Positions 27,448 to 36,508 of a DNA stretch of 64,000 nt are shown piece by piece. Origin of the DNA: Liquorilactobacillus sicerae. GTDB lineage: Bacteria > Bacillota > Bacilli > Lactobacillales > Lactobacillaceae. The stretch lies in assembly GCF_029916425.1 (NCBI RefSeq), contig NZ_JAHAVQ010000006.1, positions 62,001-126,000 on the forward strand. The letters are read 5' to 3'. Below the pieces are notes generated by a model. It did not search any database. It was not told the origin of the DNA and saw only the letters and a list, made by a program, of their open reading frames with translations. How positions within the stretch are numbered: position 1 is the stretch's first letter; each line of letters starts with the position of its first letter. A program made the position numbers and the translations under genes.

Positions 27448-28092
27448 TTAGTAATCATCCTCATTCTGACGCTTTAGTTCTTCCAAATATGCTAAATAAT
27501 CATTGTATTTTTCAACTATATCGCTATCTTTACTTTTAAAATCAAGGATTTTAAAATTGCAGACAACTTGAAAAACACGACTTTTCCTTCGATAAGCAAA
27601 GAAATTAATGATTAGTATACTTGTTTGTTTTTCAGCCATAACTTTTAAAGCATTGGTTTTTTCAATGAAATCTGCCCGAATAAGACCCTCATTAACAAAT
27701 TTCCCGGTAGCACTTTCACGAATGTTAACGATAAAAAAGAAATCAGTTTCAAATTCTCTTGACAAAAACAAGGTTGCGTCATACTCTTTTAATTTAAAAC
27801 AAGTTGCCAGCAGGTTGTAGCCCGTCTCATCATTTTCAAGAACTGATAGTTGAAATTCTTTTAAATCGACCACACCGTAGTATTGATCACCTACTTTGAA
27901 ATTAAAAAGATCTGGATTATTCTGCAATTCAAGTCTGATCCTTTCACGTTGTAAAGCAGTCGGGTAAGTTAAAATCAAGACTTTATCCCGATAATAAGCG
28001 CTAAAAGTTGCTTCCGGCAATTCCATTTTGAGAAATTTATGGACGATTGTTAAATTAGTTAAATTAAGAAATTCAATTTTTGGTTGTTTCAT
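27448..28092 (-). CDS. uncharacterised 214-residue protein
   Basis: I do not recognise the family. It is a soluble protein without signal peptide or membrane segment. The first 35 residues are aliphatic (KIEFLNLTNLTIVHKFL). The middle alternates short beta-like stretches (DKVLILTYPTALQRERIRLE, FETDFFFIVNIRE). The end is charged and probably helical (YNDYLAYLEELKRQNEDDY). ATG 28092 has a good site, AAAGGAAG. It stands alone between debris on both sides, immediately before the toxin-antitoxin region, and codon use looks like its neighbours. It is probably a real accessory gene. Confidence 0.6.
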   Translation of the reverse strand: MKQPKIEFLNLTNLTIVHKFLKMELPEATFSAYYRDKVLILTYPTALQRERIRLELQNNPDLFNFKVGDQYYGVVDLKEFQLSVLENDETGYNLLATCFKLKEYDATLFLSREFETDFFFIVNIRESATGKFVNEGLIRADFIEKTNALKVMAEKQTSILIINFFAYRRKSRVFQVVCNFKILDFKSKDSDIVEKYNDYLAYLEELKRQNEDDY

Positions 28093-28835
28093 TATGCTTA
28101 CTTCCTTTCTTTTTGGCTCTATATATTAATACGCAAATTTTTAAAAAGGTGCTTTTTTCAAAAATTTTTTTGAAATTAATTAATCGGTATCACACATATA
28201 GAAAACCAAAGGAAAATAGTTGCAATTGCTTTCCCTATGAATGGGCTAATATTTCAAAAGGAAAAACTAAAATTGTTTTTTTAAGGCTCCCACTTCTGAT
28301 AAAAAAGTTCAAAATGAATTGCATCAAAACAAAAAGTCTCCAAAATATTGACATAGATCCAAATTTGCCTGCGATCAAGTAAAATATTTTGTATTTTAGA
28401 AGTTGGAACGTTAATATTTTTAGCTAATGCATAGACTGAAAGACTTAACGGAATCTACAAACTACTCTCCCTCATAGAGATTATTAAAATAACCTCCAAA
28501 TCTATTGGATATGGAAGTGGATTTATTTTCTTAATATCTTACTATCGGTAATATTCCTTAAAGAGCAGTCTTAAATTGAATAGTTAATCATTGATTCATT
28601 ACATAAAGTAATCTCAGATAATATCTTAGTCGAAATATTCATCAGCTCATTTTCACTTCTAGCAATGGTTGATTGTGGTTTACCTGCTCAACTAGCAAAT
28701 TACCACATTTTCATGGAGTTCTCGAAACTTTTTCTTCATAATTTTATGATGGCCTGTTAGGTATTATAAAGTAAGTATTCATAATATGTAAAATAGCTAT
28801 CTTATAAATATACAACGTACTTATTTCGTGATATT
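28093..28835. other. intergenic region with possible gene debris
   Basis: The plus strand at about 28170-28380 has a 67-codon stretch (RYHTYRKPKENSCNCFPYEW and onward) without a ribosome binding site. It could be decayed coding sequence, but I cannot name it. The remainder is AT-rich with nothing recognised. Confidence 0.35.
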
Positions 28836-28843
28836 ATAGCTAT
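28793..28843. promoter_or_regulatory. paired palindromic octamers before the antitoxin gene
   Basis: The palindrome atagctat occurs at 28793-28800 and again at 28836-28843, 43 bp apart and just upstream of the antitoxin start. DinJ/RelB antitoxins repress their own promoters through such symmetrical sites, so this is a plausible but unproven operator. Confidence 0.35.
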
Positions 28844-28855
28844 GAGGTGAGAACT

Positions 28856-29128
28856 ATGTTAGATAAAAAAAAAGTTTCAATTTCTGTCAAAACTAGTCTA
28901 GCGGATAAAAAACGAGCTGCTGAAATCTTTGATAGTTTAGGACTGAATCTTTCAACGGCCATTAATATTTTTATTAAAAAAAGTATTGCTGAAGGCGGTT
29001 TACCATTTGATGTCAAGGATCCATTTTATAGTGAAGCCAATCAGGCAGAACTTAACCGCCGTTTCAAAAAGGTAACTAACAATCAGGACATCCATCCCCA
29101 TCAGCTTTTGGAAAATGAGGAACAATAA
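28856..29128 (+). CDS. RelB/DinJ-family antitoxin
   Basis: A 90-residue antitoxin of the RelB/DinJ ribbon-helix-helix family: VSISVKTSLADKKRAAEIFD, then SLGLNLSTAINIFIKKSI and GGLPFDVKDPFYSEAN. The N-terminal half dimerises and binds the operator, and the C-terminal tail wraps the toxin. ATG 28856 follows GAGGTGA; an in-frame GTG at 28847 lies inside that site. The toxin gene starts 3 bp after the stop. Confidence 0.9.
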   Translation: MLDKKKVSISVKTSLADKKRAAEIFDSLGLNLSTAINIFIKKSIAEGGLPFDVKDPFYSEANQAELNRRFKKVTNNQDIHPHQLLENEEQ

Positions 29129-29131
29129 AGT

Positions 29132-29386
29132 ATGTCAATTAAATTTCTAGATGAAGCTTGGAATGAATATATCGCTTGGCAAAGTGAAGATCGAAAAGCT
29201 TTAAAGCGAATTAATACTCTGATTAAATCAATTCAACGAGATGGTTTAGAATTGGGCTTGGGGAAACCAGAACGTTTGAGACATCAAGATGGCTGGTCAA
29301 GAAGAATTAATAGCAAAGATCGCTTAGTTTATACAATTAACAACGATCATTTAGTTATTGTAGCCTGCAAAAATCATTATAAATAA
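29132..29386 (+). CDS. yoeB: YoeB/Txe-family mRNA interferase toxin
   Basis: An 84-residue RelE-superfamily toxin of the Txe/YoeB group: FLDEAWNEYIAWQSEDRKAL near the N-terminus, GKPERLRHQDGWSRRI in the middle and DRLVYTINNDHLVIVACKNH, with the C-terminal His-Tyr pair (HYK) typical of YoeB. YoeB binds the ribosomal A site and cleaves mRNA. It is intact and coupled to a DinJ-type antitoxin. YoeB is classically paired with YefM, so this is a cross-family pair. Confidence 0.9.
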   Translation: MSIKFLDEAWNEYIAWQSEDRKALKRINTLIKSIQRDGLELGLGKPERLRHQDGWSRRINSKDRLVYTINNDHLVIVACKNHYK

Positions 29387-29412
29387 AGTGTACTTTAAGA
29401 AGTATGCTTTCG

Positions 29413-29437
29413 TAAACACCTAATAATAGACGGTCGC
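29413..29437. mobile_element. solitary IS66-end relic
   Basis: gtaaacacctaataatagacggtcg resembles the 23-bp IS66 terminal repeat gtaagcacctaataaccgaccgt at 45534. It lies exactly where the mazF-like frame is cut off, so an IS66 insertion or deletion probably truncated that gene. Confidence 0.55.
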
Positions 29438-29506
29438 TTTTTTAGTTTCAGTACCTTTAGCTGAATCTAAATTGATCCACAAAATAGCGCCCTGTTTTAA
29501 TTTCAT
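29423..29506 (-). pseudogene. MazF/PemK-like toxin, N-terminal stub
   Basis: The frame from ATG 29506 reads MKLKQGAILWINLDSAKGTE, the start of a MazF/PemK endoribonuclease, then breaks off (TKKATVYY, stop) inside the IS66-like end. The stop of the mazE-like relic overlaps this ATG as TAATG, the usual MazEF arrangement. Confidence 0.7.
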
Positions 29507-29765
29507 TAATCAAAGTCTGAACTTTCTACGTCTTTACCCCAATTAACTTCTGTTGTACTGAGATTTCCGAATTTTTTTTCTTGTTCATCAAACAAGTTGC
29601 CATAGATCTGGTTTGCTACGTACAATCATTACGTTACATTTGGCTCAATATGCCATTCAATCGTATCAGCAGGCTGAACTTTCAAAAACTCACGTATTTA
29701 GGAACTGTAATCTGATTTTTACTTGTGATTTTCGAACTAACTTTAATTATGTTACTTGCACTCAC
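29506..29765 (-). pseudogene. MazE/AbrB-like antitoxin, frameshifted
   Basis: From GTG 29765, behind AAGGAAGTGAT, the frame reads KVSSKITSKNQITVPK, a SpoVT/AbrB DNA-binding fold, then stops. In another frame REFLKVQPADTIEWHIEPN continues it, and later NLFDEQEKKFGNLSTTEVNW follows. At least two frameshifts separate the pieces. With the mazF stub it is a dead second toxin-antitoxin pair next to the intact DinJ-YoeB pair. Confidence 0.7.
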
Positions 29766-29906
29766 AATATCACTTCCTTACTTTATCCTTACAAGATAGT
29801 AACGTACCAACCTTAATGTCTCAAGAAAAGCAGAAAAACTATGCAACAAATTGTCTTACCAATCAAAGATTCTAATATTCTCAAAAAGGTTCAAGCTACT
29901 TTTACT

Positions 29907-30277
29907 CAATAACTGTCAACTTCCTCTCACTATGGAATGTTCCGCAACTAGGATAAGTCCACTCTGTCTTTTAGTGTAAGCTACTCAGTTTCATTTGTAA
30001 CCATCACAAAGTTCTTCCCAATAGCTTGGCCCTTGGCCTTGTATTCCAATTTTTGTAGGAAACTGCGCCAACCCACATCAGAAATTGATATAGCTAAAAC
30101 GTGGTTTCTCAATTGAAAAAAGCGGTTATTAACGACAGCCACGATGATATTTTTAACTAGGCTAATAAGCTGCTTTTTCAACCAGCCCAACGCTTTTTCA
30201 GCCTGAGTATCTGGTAAAGATTCACAAAAATAGTAAAATAAGTCATCCAAAGTACGCTCGTTAACGGCCTCTCGCAA
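29907..30277 (-). pseudogene. IS200/IS605 TnpB (OrfB), C-terminal relic
   Basis: The minus strand contains AISISDVGWRSFLQKLEYKA, the TnpB segment before the last RuvC part, and further on, in a shifted frame, EWTYPSCGTFHSERKL, the zinc-ribbon Cys pair with the catalytic-Asp region mutated. Stops and frameshifts interrupt it and the N-terminal two thirds are absent. TnpB is the RNA-guided nuclease of IS605-type elements; this one is dead. Confidence 0.7.
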
Positions 30278-30373
30278 AGACAGTACTTTTTGTTAGTACC
30301 TGATAATTAATTAGCTTTCAATCACTTTTTTAATAGCAGGACCTGATTCCCTAAGACAGATTCATAAAAATTC

Positions 30374-33300
30374 TTACGAGCGAAGAAAAAGCTTCGTCTT
30401 ACTTTTGCCTTCTCCAACCGGCTTTACTCGCAACTGACAAGGAATAGTTTGCTGCAACATTTGTACGTGGCTGATAATTCCAATTGTACGGTCGCTACTT
30501 TCAATACTCTGCAAAGCCGACATTGCAGTTTCAAGAGAATTCTGATCCAAAGTGCCAAAGCCTTCATCAACAAAAAGTGTATCAATACTGATGCCACCAG
30601 CTTCATTTTGAATTACCTCCCCCAAAGCAAAAGCCAGGCTCAGTGCAACAATAAAACTTTCACCACCGGATAACGTATGGACATTTCGTTGCTGCCCCAC
30701 ATCACCGTCAAAAACATCGATTTCTAGTCCCGTATTTTTTTGGTAGGAACCTGGTTCGTTGTGAAGCCTTAATAAATATCTGCCGGAACTCAATTTTTTT
30801 AAATGCTGATTAGCAACTTGAAGGATCTCTGCGAGTTCAGCCCTTAAAACATAGCGTTCCAACCCCAGCTTATTAGCACTCTTGCCATTAATTGCATCAA
30901 CCAATTTTGACAGCTGAGTGATTTCTGCTTCCTGTTCTCGAATCTTTTCAAAATTAGTAGTGATCTCATGCAAAAGCGACTGATTTAAGGCTGCCTGCTC
31001 GTGTTGATCATTGTACTTTTGACGTAAATCTTCAATTTTTCCAAGTAAATCTTTGATGGCAGCTGCTTCTTGGTGCAAATCAACATATTGCTTATCACCG
31101 ATTTCTTGCTGATAAAAATGAATTCTATTATCAACTTGTTTGACTGCATCTTGATATTCAGTCAGCTTTTTTTGTAATAATTGGATCTGATCCAGCTTTG
31201 GCAATAAGTTTTCAAACTGCTGCCAATCTTTGGTTCCAAACTGCTGTAAAATGGCAGTTGTAAGCTTTTTTTGAAGTGCAGTTAACGTCCCTTGAACATT
31301 ATCTTTTTCCTGTGTTAAATTCTTTTGCTGGGCATTTAAAGACACGATATGGGTAGTAACCTGGTTCAAATCAGCATTATTTTTTGTAACCTGGTCATTA
31401 TAAGCAGTGATCAGATGCTGCAATTTTGTTAAATGTTCATCAAGTGATTTTAAGTCTGCAAAGTCTTTCGGCAAATTATTTTCTAACTCCTGCAACGAAC
31501 CTTTTTTGCCAGCAAGTTCATTAGTAGCAACTGTTAACTTGCTGTTCAAATTGTTAATGATACGCTGAACATCTTGGTACTTTTGCTTGGCGTTATCAAG
31601 TTGCTGGGCTTGGGTTTGCAAGTGTTCAATTTGCTTAGTCGTTTCAGCAGATGTTTTTTTTGCTTCATGTTGCAATTTTTTCAGCTTAGTAGTCAAAATA
31701 GCTATATCATCAATTTTCAACTTTAAATGCACTGCCGCATTGATTTCTGCAACTAACTCAGCTATGCGCTTAATATAGCTTTGCGTTTGACGATCCAGTT
31801 GTTCTTGTAAAGATCCCAATTGTGCCTGATAGTCAGCTTGATTTTTATTGGCTTGCGTTAATTTTTGCGCAACTGTTTTTAGTTGAACATCAGTCACTGT
31901 TTCCCTGGTGTTCAACTGAGCTGGTGCAGGATGTTTGATACTGCCGCAAACTGGGCATGGCGTGCCTGGCTTCAGCTGAGCTACTAGCCTGTTGATTTCA
32001 TTTTTCAAGCGGATTTCATTTAAATTATCATAGATATCCTGACACTGTTTTGCCATTTCTCGTGCTGTTTTTAATTTTTCAATCAGTTCTTGATCCCGGA
32101 CTTGCAAATCGGTATTTTCATGATTGAGCTTCAGCAAATCCCTTAACTTGTCTTGAAAATTTTTTAAAGTCTGAATTTTCTGCTTGCTCTCAGATAACTG
32201 GTCACTCAATGCTGGACGAGCTGCAATTTCATTTTCTAAAGCCGAAATTTGTTTGGTAAGCTGCTCGGCTTGATCTCGATTGGCTGCTAAGTTTTGTTTG
32301 ACTTGAGTAACTTCTTTTTCTGCCAATCTAACTTCAACCTGCAACTGATCACGCTTGGTAAATGATCTGCGTTGAGGAGCTAAGATAACAGTTTGTTCAC
32401 GCAACCTTTTTTGCTCATCTTCTTGGTTAGCAAGTTGTTGTTTGACAGCTTCAAGCTCCTTTTTTTGAGCTAATGACTTTGTCAAATCTTCCTGATTTTT
32501 TTGAATACTAGCTTGGTACCGAATAGACGCACTTTGTTTATCTTGAAATTGGTCGTATTGCGGTTTCAAATCCTTTACCCATGACAGGACTGCAAATTGC
32601 CGCTTTAACTTTTTATATTTTGACTGCTCGGTTTTAAGCTTTGCTTGTTGTTGATTTAAATTATCAAGTTTTGCGATCTGATCATTAGTTGTTTTTTGTT
32701 CTGCCAATTGACGATTTTTAATATCATATTTACTTTGAAGAGTATCAGCTTGATTCTTAAGTTCAGTCAATTCTAAAGTAGCGTGTTTTTGCTGCACCTT
32801 TAATGACTCAAGTTGCGTTTCTGTATTTTCATCAGTGATTCCTTCAGGTGCAGCTACCCACTGAATGCGAGCTAAACTTGTCTTGATATTATCTTGCCAG
32901 CCCTTAGAATTGTTAGCCAGATCATGAAGCTGTTCATTTAAAACTTCGCCCCACTTGCTATATAGACCAGTATGAAAAATATTACGCAGCAATTTTTCTT
33001 TTTGATCGCTACTTGCTGCTAAAAATTCTTGAAAGTCTCCTTGCGGCAACAAAACGATTTGAACAAATTGTTTTCGACTGAGTTGGAGAATCTCTTTGAT
33101 TTTAAGATTAATATTGACAATTTTCTTTAATTCATCAACTTTTTTCCCATTTTCGAAAATATCTAAAACGCCCGTGGCTGCGAATCTTTTTTGACCTTGA
33201 CCACGCTTTTTGTTCAATATTTGCTCGGGCCGACGAGAAATTCTATAAGTAATTCCTTGATGTTCAAATACCAAATCAACTTGAGTAGGTGAATCGTAAG

Positions 33301-33511
33301 CAGCAAAGTCAGAGCGCAACGATGCAGGATCACGGTCATCTGTAATACTTTGACCATAAAGAGCAAAAGTAAGGGCATCAAAAATTGTTGTCTTTCCGCT
33401 GCCTGTATTACCAGAGATCAAGAAAATCGGCGATTCGTTAAGATCAGTGAAATCAATAGTTTCATCTTCGTAAGGGCCAAAATTTTGCAGATGCAATTTC
33501 AAAGGTTTCAT
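30374..33511 (-). CDS. sbcC: exonuclease SbcCD, subunit C
   Basis: A 1045-residue SMC-like ATPase, close to the family's usual length. Walker A GNTGSGKTT is at residues 34-42, two long coiled-coil arms flank the zinc hook CPVCG at about residue 520, the ABC signature is HTLSGGESFIVALSLAFALG, and Walker B reads DTLFVDEGFGTLD. With SbcD it forms the Mre11/Rad50-type nuclease that opens hairpins and DNA ends. The start ATG overlaps the sbcD stop as TAATG, so the two are translationally coupled. Confidence 0.96.
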   Translation of the reverse strand: MKPLKLHLQNFGPYEDETIDFTDLNESPIFLISGNTGSGKTTIFDALTFALYGQSITDDRDPASLRSDFAAYDSPTQVDLVFEHQGITYRISRRPEQILNKKRGQGQKRFAATGVLDIFENGKKVDELKKIVNINLKIKEILQLSRKQFVQIVLLPQGDFQEFLAASSDQKEKLLRNIFHTGLYSKWGEVLNEQLHDLANNSKGWQDNIKTSLARIQWVAAPEGITDENTETQLESLKVQQKHATLELTELKNQADTLQSKYDIKNRQLAEQKTTNDQIAKLDNLNQQQAKLKTEQSKYKKLKRQFAVLSWVKDLKPQYDQFQDKQSASIRYQASIQKNQEDLTKSLAQKKELEAVKQQLANQEDEQKRLREQTVILAPQRRSFTKRDQLQVEVRLAEKEVTQVKQNLAANRDQAEQLTKQISALENEIAARPALSDQLSESKQKIQTLKNFQDKLRDLLKLNHENTDLQVRDQELIEKLKTAREMAKQCQDIYDNLNEIRLKNEINRLVAQLKPGTPCPVCGSIKHPAPAQLNTRETVTDVQLKTVAQKLTQANKNQADYQAQLGSLQEQLDRQTQSYIKRIAELVAEINAAVHLKLKIDDIAILTTKLKKLQHEAKKTSAETTKQIEHLQTQAQQLDNAKQKYQDVQRIINNLNSKLTVATNELAGKKGSLQELENNLPKDFADLKSLDEHLTKLQHLITAYNDQVTKNNADLNQVTTHIVSLNAQQKNLTQEKDNVQGTLTALQKKLTTAILQQFGTKDWQQFENLLPKLDQIQLLQKKLTEYQDAVKQVDNRIHFYQQEIGDKQYVDLHQEAAAIKDLLGKIEDLRQKYNDQHEQAALNQSLLHEITTNFEKIREQEAEITQLSKLVDAINGKSANKLGLERYVLRAELAEILQVANQHLKKLSSGRYLLRLHNEPGSYQKNTGLEIDVFDGDVGQQRNVHTLSGGESFIVALSLAFALGEVIQNEAGGISIDTLFVDEGFGTLDQNSLETAMSALQSIESSDRTIGIISHVQMLQQTIPCQLRVKPVGEGKSKTKLFLRS

Positions 33512-34653
33512 TAATTATGACCCCCATCTTTTGGTTGACTTGCCTTTTTCAAAGCTGCTTTGGCCCATTTTTTCTGCTGAGAAGTAAGCGCTTCATTGGC
33601 GACCTTTTCATAAAATTCTGTTAGCAATGTCATTGGATCCTTTTGCCGAATTTCTTTGCCCTTTTCACCATGATAATCAAGTGCAGCCGCATAACCATTT
33701 TCCCAGTTCAGGGCAATAATCTTAGGATAGATATGGCGCAAGCGAGCCATTGCATTGGGGATCAGTGTTTCATCCGTCAAAGTGATGCCAAAAAAATCAT
33801 TATGATTCAACTTTTGATAACAGGTCTTATCAGTTAAATTATTGAAACTGTTAGTTAAAGAATGAACATCTCTAATTGGTTTGATTGACTTAAAAGTAAG
33901 TTTAAATGGTTCTGTATCAATGATGTAAACACCCTTTTTCTGATCAGCTTCAGACAGCGAAAATTTAATGGGAGACCCGCTATAGCGAGCATGGTCAGTA
34001 TGCAGGGCGTCTTTACCATGTAAATGACCCAAGGCAACATAATCAAAATCTTTAAATAAAGAAATCGGTACCGATGCTAAGCCGCCGATCCGAAGTTTGC
34101 TTTCAGATTCAGTCGTAACACTGCCGTCTGCAAAAAAATGTGCGACGAGCAAATGAAACTTTTTTGGATTGAAGGCAGCTTTCATCTCAGCAATGATAAG
34201 TTTAAAAGCTTGATCTAACTCCTTGATCGAATCATTATTAAAATATTGTTGTGCTTCAAAGATTTCAAAGTAAGGTAACAGAAAAATTTGCGTATCAGGC
34301 AACTCAACTGGCTTGAAAGCTTCTTTGAGCTGAGTATGCAGATAGAAATTAGTTTGTTTGAACCATTTTGTTCCAGTTGCCAGGCGTTGGGCACTGTCGT
34401 GATTGCCAGAAATGGCATAAATCGGTAATTTATCAGTCAAATTGAGCTTTTCAATCATTGAATTAAGCAGCCCTACTGAATCCTCCGCAGGCAAACTGCG
34501 ATCATAGAGATCTCCAGCAATAATCACACCATCAACATTTTCCACAAGTGCGATTTTTTCAATCTGGAGAAACGCATTTTTTTGTTCTTCCGTTAAATCA
34601 AAGCCATGAAGCCGACGACCAATATGCCAATCGGCAGTATGTAAAAAGCGCAT
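33511..34653 (-). CDS. sbcD: exonuclease SbcCD, subunit D
   Basis: A 380-residue metallophosphoesterase of the Mre11/SbcD family. Metal ligands appear in MRFLHTADWHIGRRLHGFDL (residues 1-20), GDLYDRS, ISGNHDSAQR, VAHFF and LGHLHG. It supplies the nuclease sites of SbcCD. ATG 34653 is used: AAAGGACC lies 7 nt upstream and the metal-binding fold begins at once. The frame stays open to 34809, but that extension is read-through of an IS200 fragment and not part of the protein. Confidence 0.96.
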   Translation of the reverse strand: MRFLHTADWHIGRRLHGFDLTEEQKNAFLQIEKIALVENVDGVIIAGDLYDRSLPAEDSVGLLNSMIEKLNLTDKLPIYAISGNHDSAQRLATGTKWFKQTNFYLHTQLKEAFKPVELPDTQIFLLPYFEIFEAQQYFNNDSIKELDQAFKLIIAEMKAAFNPKKFHLLVAHFFADGSVTTESESKLRIGGLASVPISLFKDFDYVALGHLHGKDALHTDHARYSGSPIKFSLSEADQKKGVYIIDTEPFKLTFKSIKPIRDVHSLTNSFNNLTDKTCYQKLNHNDFFGITLTDETLIPNAMARLRHIYPKIIALNWENGYAAALDYHGEKGKEIRQKDPMTLLTEFYEKVANEALTSQQKKWAKAALKKASQPKDGGHN

Positions 34654-34713
34654 TGTTTTAGGTCCTTTCATGTAAAAACTTATCACTTTGTTATCTAGTA
34701 GTAAATTCCCAAA

Positions 34714-34905
34714 CAATCTAATATCATTTTGCAAATCTCGTCGATATTGATTATATATGATTTTTTCCATTACTTTGGTGTGACTTGCATAATCATTTTG
34801 TATGTGCAAAACTATTTAACCTATTCGCCAATTTTAGCGTCCCCGTTCGATTTTTAAATATTTGGCTTTGATACCTACATTTTAAACCTTGTGTGGGTGT
34901 TATGA
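34714..34905 (-). mobile_element. IS200/IS605 tnpA fragment
   Basis: The segment shares aacaatctaatatcattttg, tcgtcgatattgattatat and the left-end sequences around cgatttttaaat and cctacattttaaa with the element at 56.9-57.6 kb. It encodes only IIYNQYRRDLQNDIR, a piece of the TnpA transposase. It lies just upstream of sbcD, in frame with it. Confidence 0.75.
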
Positions 34906-34991
34906 ATTAAAACTCTTATTAATATTCTTTTGAAACTAGTCTAATAACGACAAGTTGGAATGGTTTAGAATATTTTTGACATCTGTCTGCA

Positions 34992-35355
34992 CTAATCTCC
35001 AAATTCAAAAATATCTTTGACTGCCATTTTAGCTTGAAATAATTCTTTGACATTAACATGATCCACGATTTTACCATTCAATGCTAGATAATCGCAGACT
35101 AAATGACCTGTCAGGATAACATTATGATCAAGTCTGTCAGAGCAAATTGAAAAGGTTCTTTATATGTATGAGTAGCAGGTGTTATTGGAAAACCAACGAT
35201 CATTCTGGTTTGCTAATCAAATGCAGCACCACTAATCACTAACATTGATTGGCAACTAAATACAGATAGTGCTTTAATGCTTTGATAAATGCTGGAACAA
35301 GTCTTTTAATCATTTCAACAGAATTCCCAACTTTTCGGATAATCACTTCAGCCAT
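34992..35355 (-). pseudogene. second MazEF-like toxin-antitoxin pair, fused and frameshifted
   Basis: From ATG 35355 the minus strand reads MAEVIIRKVGNSVEM, the start of a MazE antitoxin, then loses the frame. About 140 bp on, pieces of a MazF/PemK toxin follow: SGAAFD, RMIVGFPITPATHTYKEPFQ, then NVILTGHLVCDYLALNG and MAVKDIFEFGD before the stop at 34992. The end of MazE and the start of MazF are deleted. The frame open from 35448 contains this MazE start. Confidence 0.6.
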
Positions 35356-35448
35356 TTGGGGGTTCAATCTATAATTACGCAAAGTTTTTAAAAACATCTG
35401 AAATTTCAGAATATTTTTTAAAAAGTATGTTATATAAGGAAGCTCCAT

Positions 35449-35641
35449 CGATGACCCAAAATATCTGTACCTCCAATTTTACAGCTTATAATTGCTCATT
35501 ACATTAAAATTACTTGTCAAAAAGATACCCCATCATTTAACTATTGCTGCGATATTTTTACCAATGAAGTAGTACTCATGACTAAATGAACGGTCGGTTA
35601 TTAAGTATTTACGCCGTTTTGCCAATTTAGAATTTAAAAAA
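35449..35641. other. intergenic region with a solitary IS66-like end
   Basis: No coding frame. cggtcggttattaagtatttacg at 35590-35612 resembles the right terminal repeat of IS66 (cggtcggttattaggtgcttac). No transposase sequence accompanies it. Confidence 0.5.
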
Positions 35642-35674
35642 GACTTGTTTCCAATTAGAAAATGGAAACAAGTC
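35642..35674 (-). terminator. Rho-independent terminator of the cellobiose-type PTS operon
   Basis: The arms gacttgtttcca and tggaaacaagtc (12 bp, perfect) flank a 9-nt loop. In the minus-strand direction six T follow. It lies 59 bp after the EIIA stop. Confidence 0.85.
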
Positions 35675-35732
35675 AACGCTGATTAGTTATAAGCTTAATC
35701 TATCTAATTTTATTAATATGGTTTAGAAAGTT

Positions 35733-36065
35733 TCATTTACTATCTTTAAAATCGCCTAACTGCTGATAAAGCTCGATTATTTCAGCTGCCAAATCACGAA
35801 AAGTAATGGCATTCATCAAATGATCCTGACCATGGATTAACAGTAAGCTGACCTGATGGGGCTTGCCATCAGCTTCATCACTCAATAAATTTGTTTGTGA
35901 ATCATGTGCAGCTTTTAAAAATCGATCAGCTTGATCCAATTTCTCTTGGGCAGTTGCAAAATCACTTCTCTTTGCGGCTCTGATTGCTTCAACTGCAGCC
36001 CCCTTAGCATTCCCACCATTAATGATCAAACCCATGATTATCTTTAATTCGTTTTGATCTTCCAT
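35733..36065 (-). CDS. PTS lactose/cellobiose-family EIIA
   Basis: A 110-residue three-helix EIIA: GLIINGGNAKGAAVEAIRAA, then the phospho-His region LLIHGQDHLMNA. It passes phosphate from HPr to the cellobiose-type EIIB. Last gene of a minus-strand operon (MgsA-like protein, EIIC, EIIB, EIIA). Confidence 0.92.
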   Translation of the reverse strand: MEDQNELKIIMGLIINGGNAKGAAVEAIRAAKRSDFATAQEKLDQADRFLKAAHDSQTNLLSDEADGKPHQVSLLLIHGQDHLMNAITFRDLAAEIIELYQQLGDFKDSK

Positions 36066-36119
36066 TTCTTCCTCACAAATTTATTTTGATTTAAATTTAA
36101 AAAGCAATTCATAAAAATA

Positions 36120-36437
36120 CTAACTCATCAAAGATTGAGCTTGTTCTAAAACCTTTTTGCCGTCCATCATGCCATATGCTGCCATATCAATGATGGCAAT
36201 TGGAACGTTAAATGACTGATACTTTTTCTCAAATTCCGCTTTCAAATATTTGACTTGTGGTCCTAACAAAATACAATCAATTTTTTCATTATGCAATATA
36301 TCACCGGCCTCAGCTGTCGGTTTAGCAAAGATTTTATAATCAAGCCCACTCTGTTCTGCGACTTTTTGCATTCGTGAAACCATCATACTAGTACTCATCC
36401 CAGCTGTACAGCATAACATAATCGTCTTTTCGCTCAT
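36120..36437 (-). CDS. PTS cellobiose-family EIIB
   Basis: A 105-residue EIIB of the lactose/cellobiose class with the phosphocysteine loop MLCCTAGMSTSMMVSRMQ and ILLGPQVKYLKAEFE. ATG 36437 follows AAAGGACG; an in-frame extension to 36467 has no such site. No phospho-beta-glucosidase is in the operon, so the sugar cannot be named: cellobiose, another beta-glucoside and chitobiose are all possible. Confidence 0.92.
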   Translation of the reverse strand: MSEKTIMLCCTAGMSTSMMVSRMQKVAEQSGLDYKIFAKPTAEAGDILHNEKIDCILLGPQVKYLKAEFEKKYQSFNVPIAIIDMAAYGMMDGKKVLEQAQSLMS

Positions 36438-36508
36438 AATTAAAAACGTCCTTTCATCAGTGCTCAAGGCAATAATTATCCTTGACTGCCCTCAATTAAC
36501 CTTTCATC

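Noticed and set aside
28080-28382. 100-codon plus-strand frame
   Set aside because: No ribosome binding site, begins inside the opposite gene, and composition is that of AT-rich noncoding DNA. Kept only as possible debris in the region description.
34653-34809. N-terminal extension of SbcD
   Set aside because: The extra codons match an IS200 tnpA fragment; the SbcD fold starts at MRFLHTADWHIG with its own ribosome binding site.
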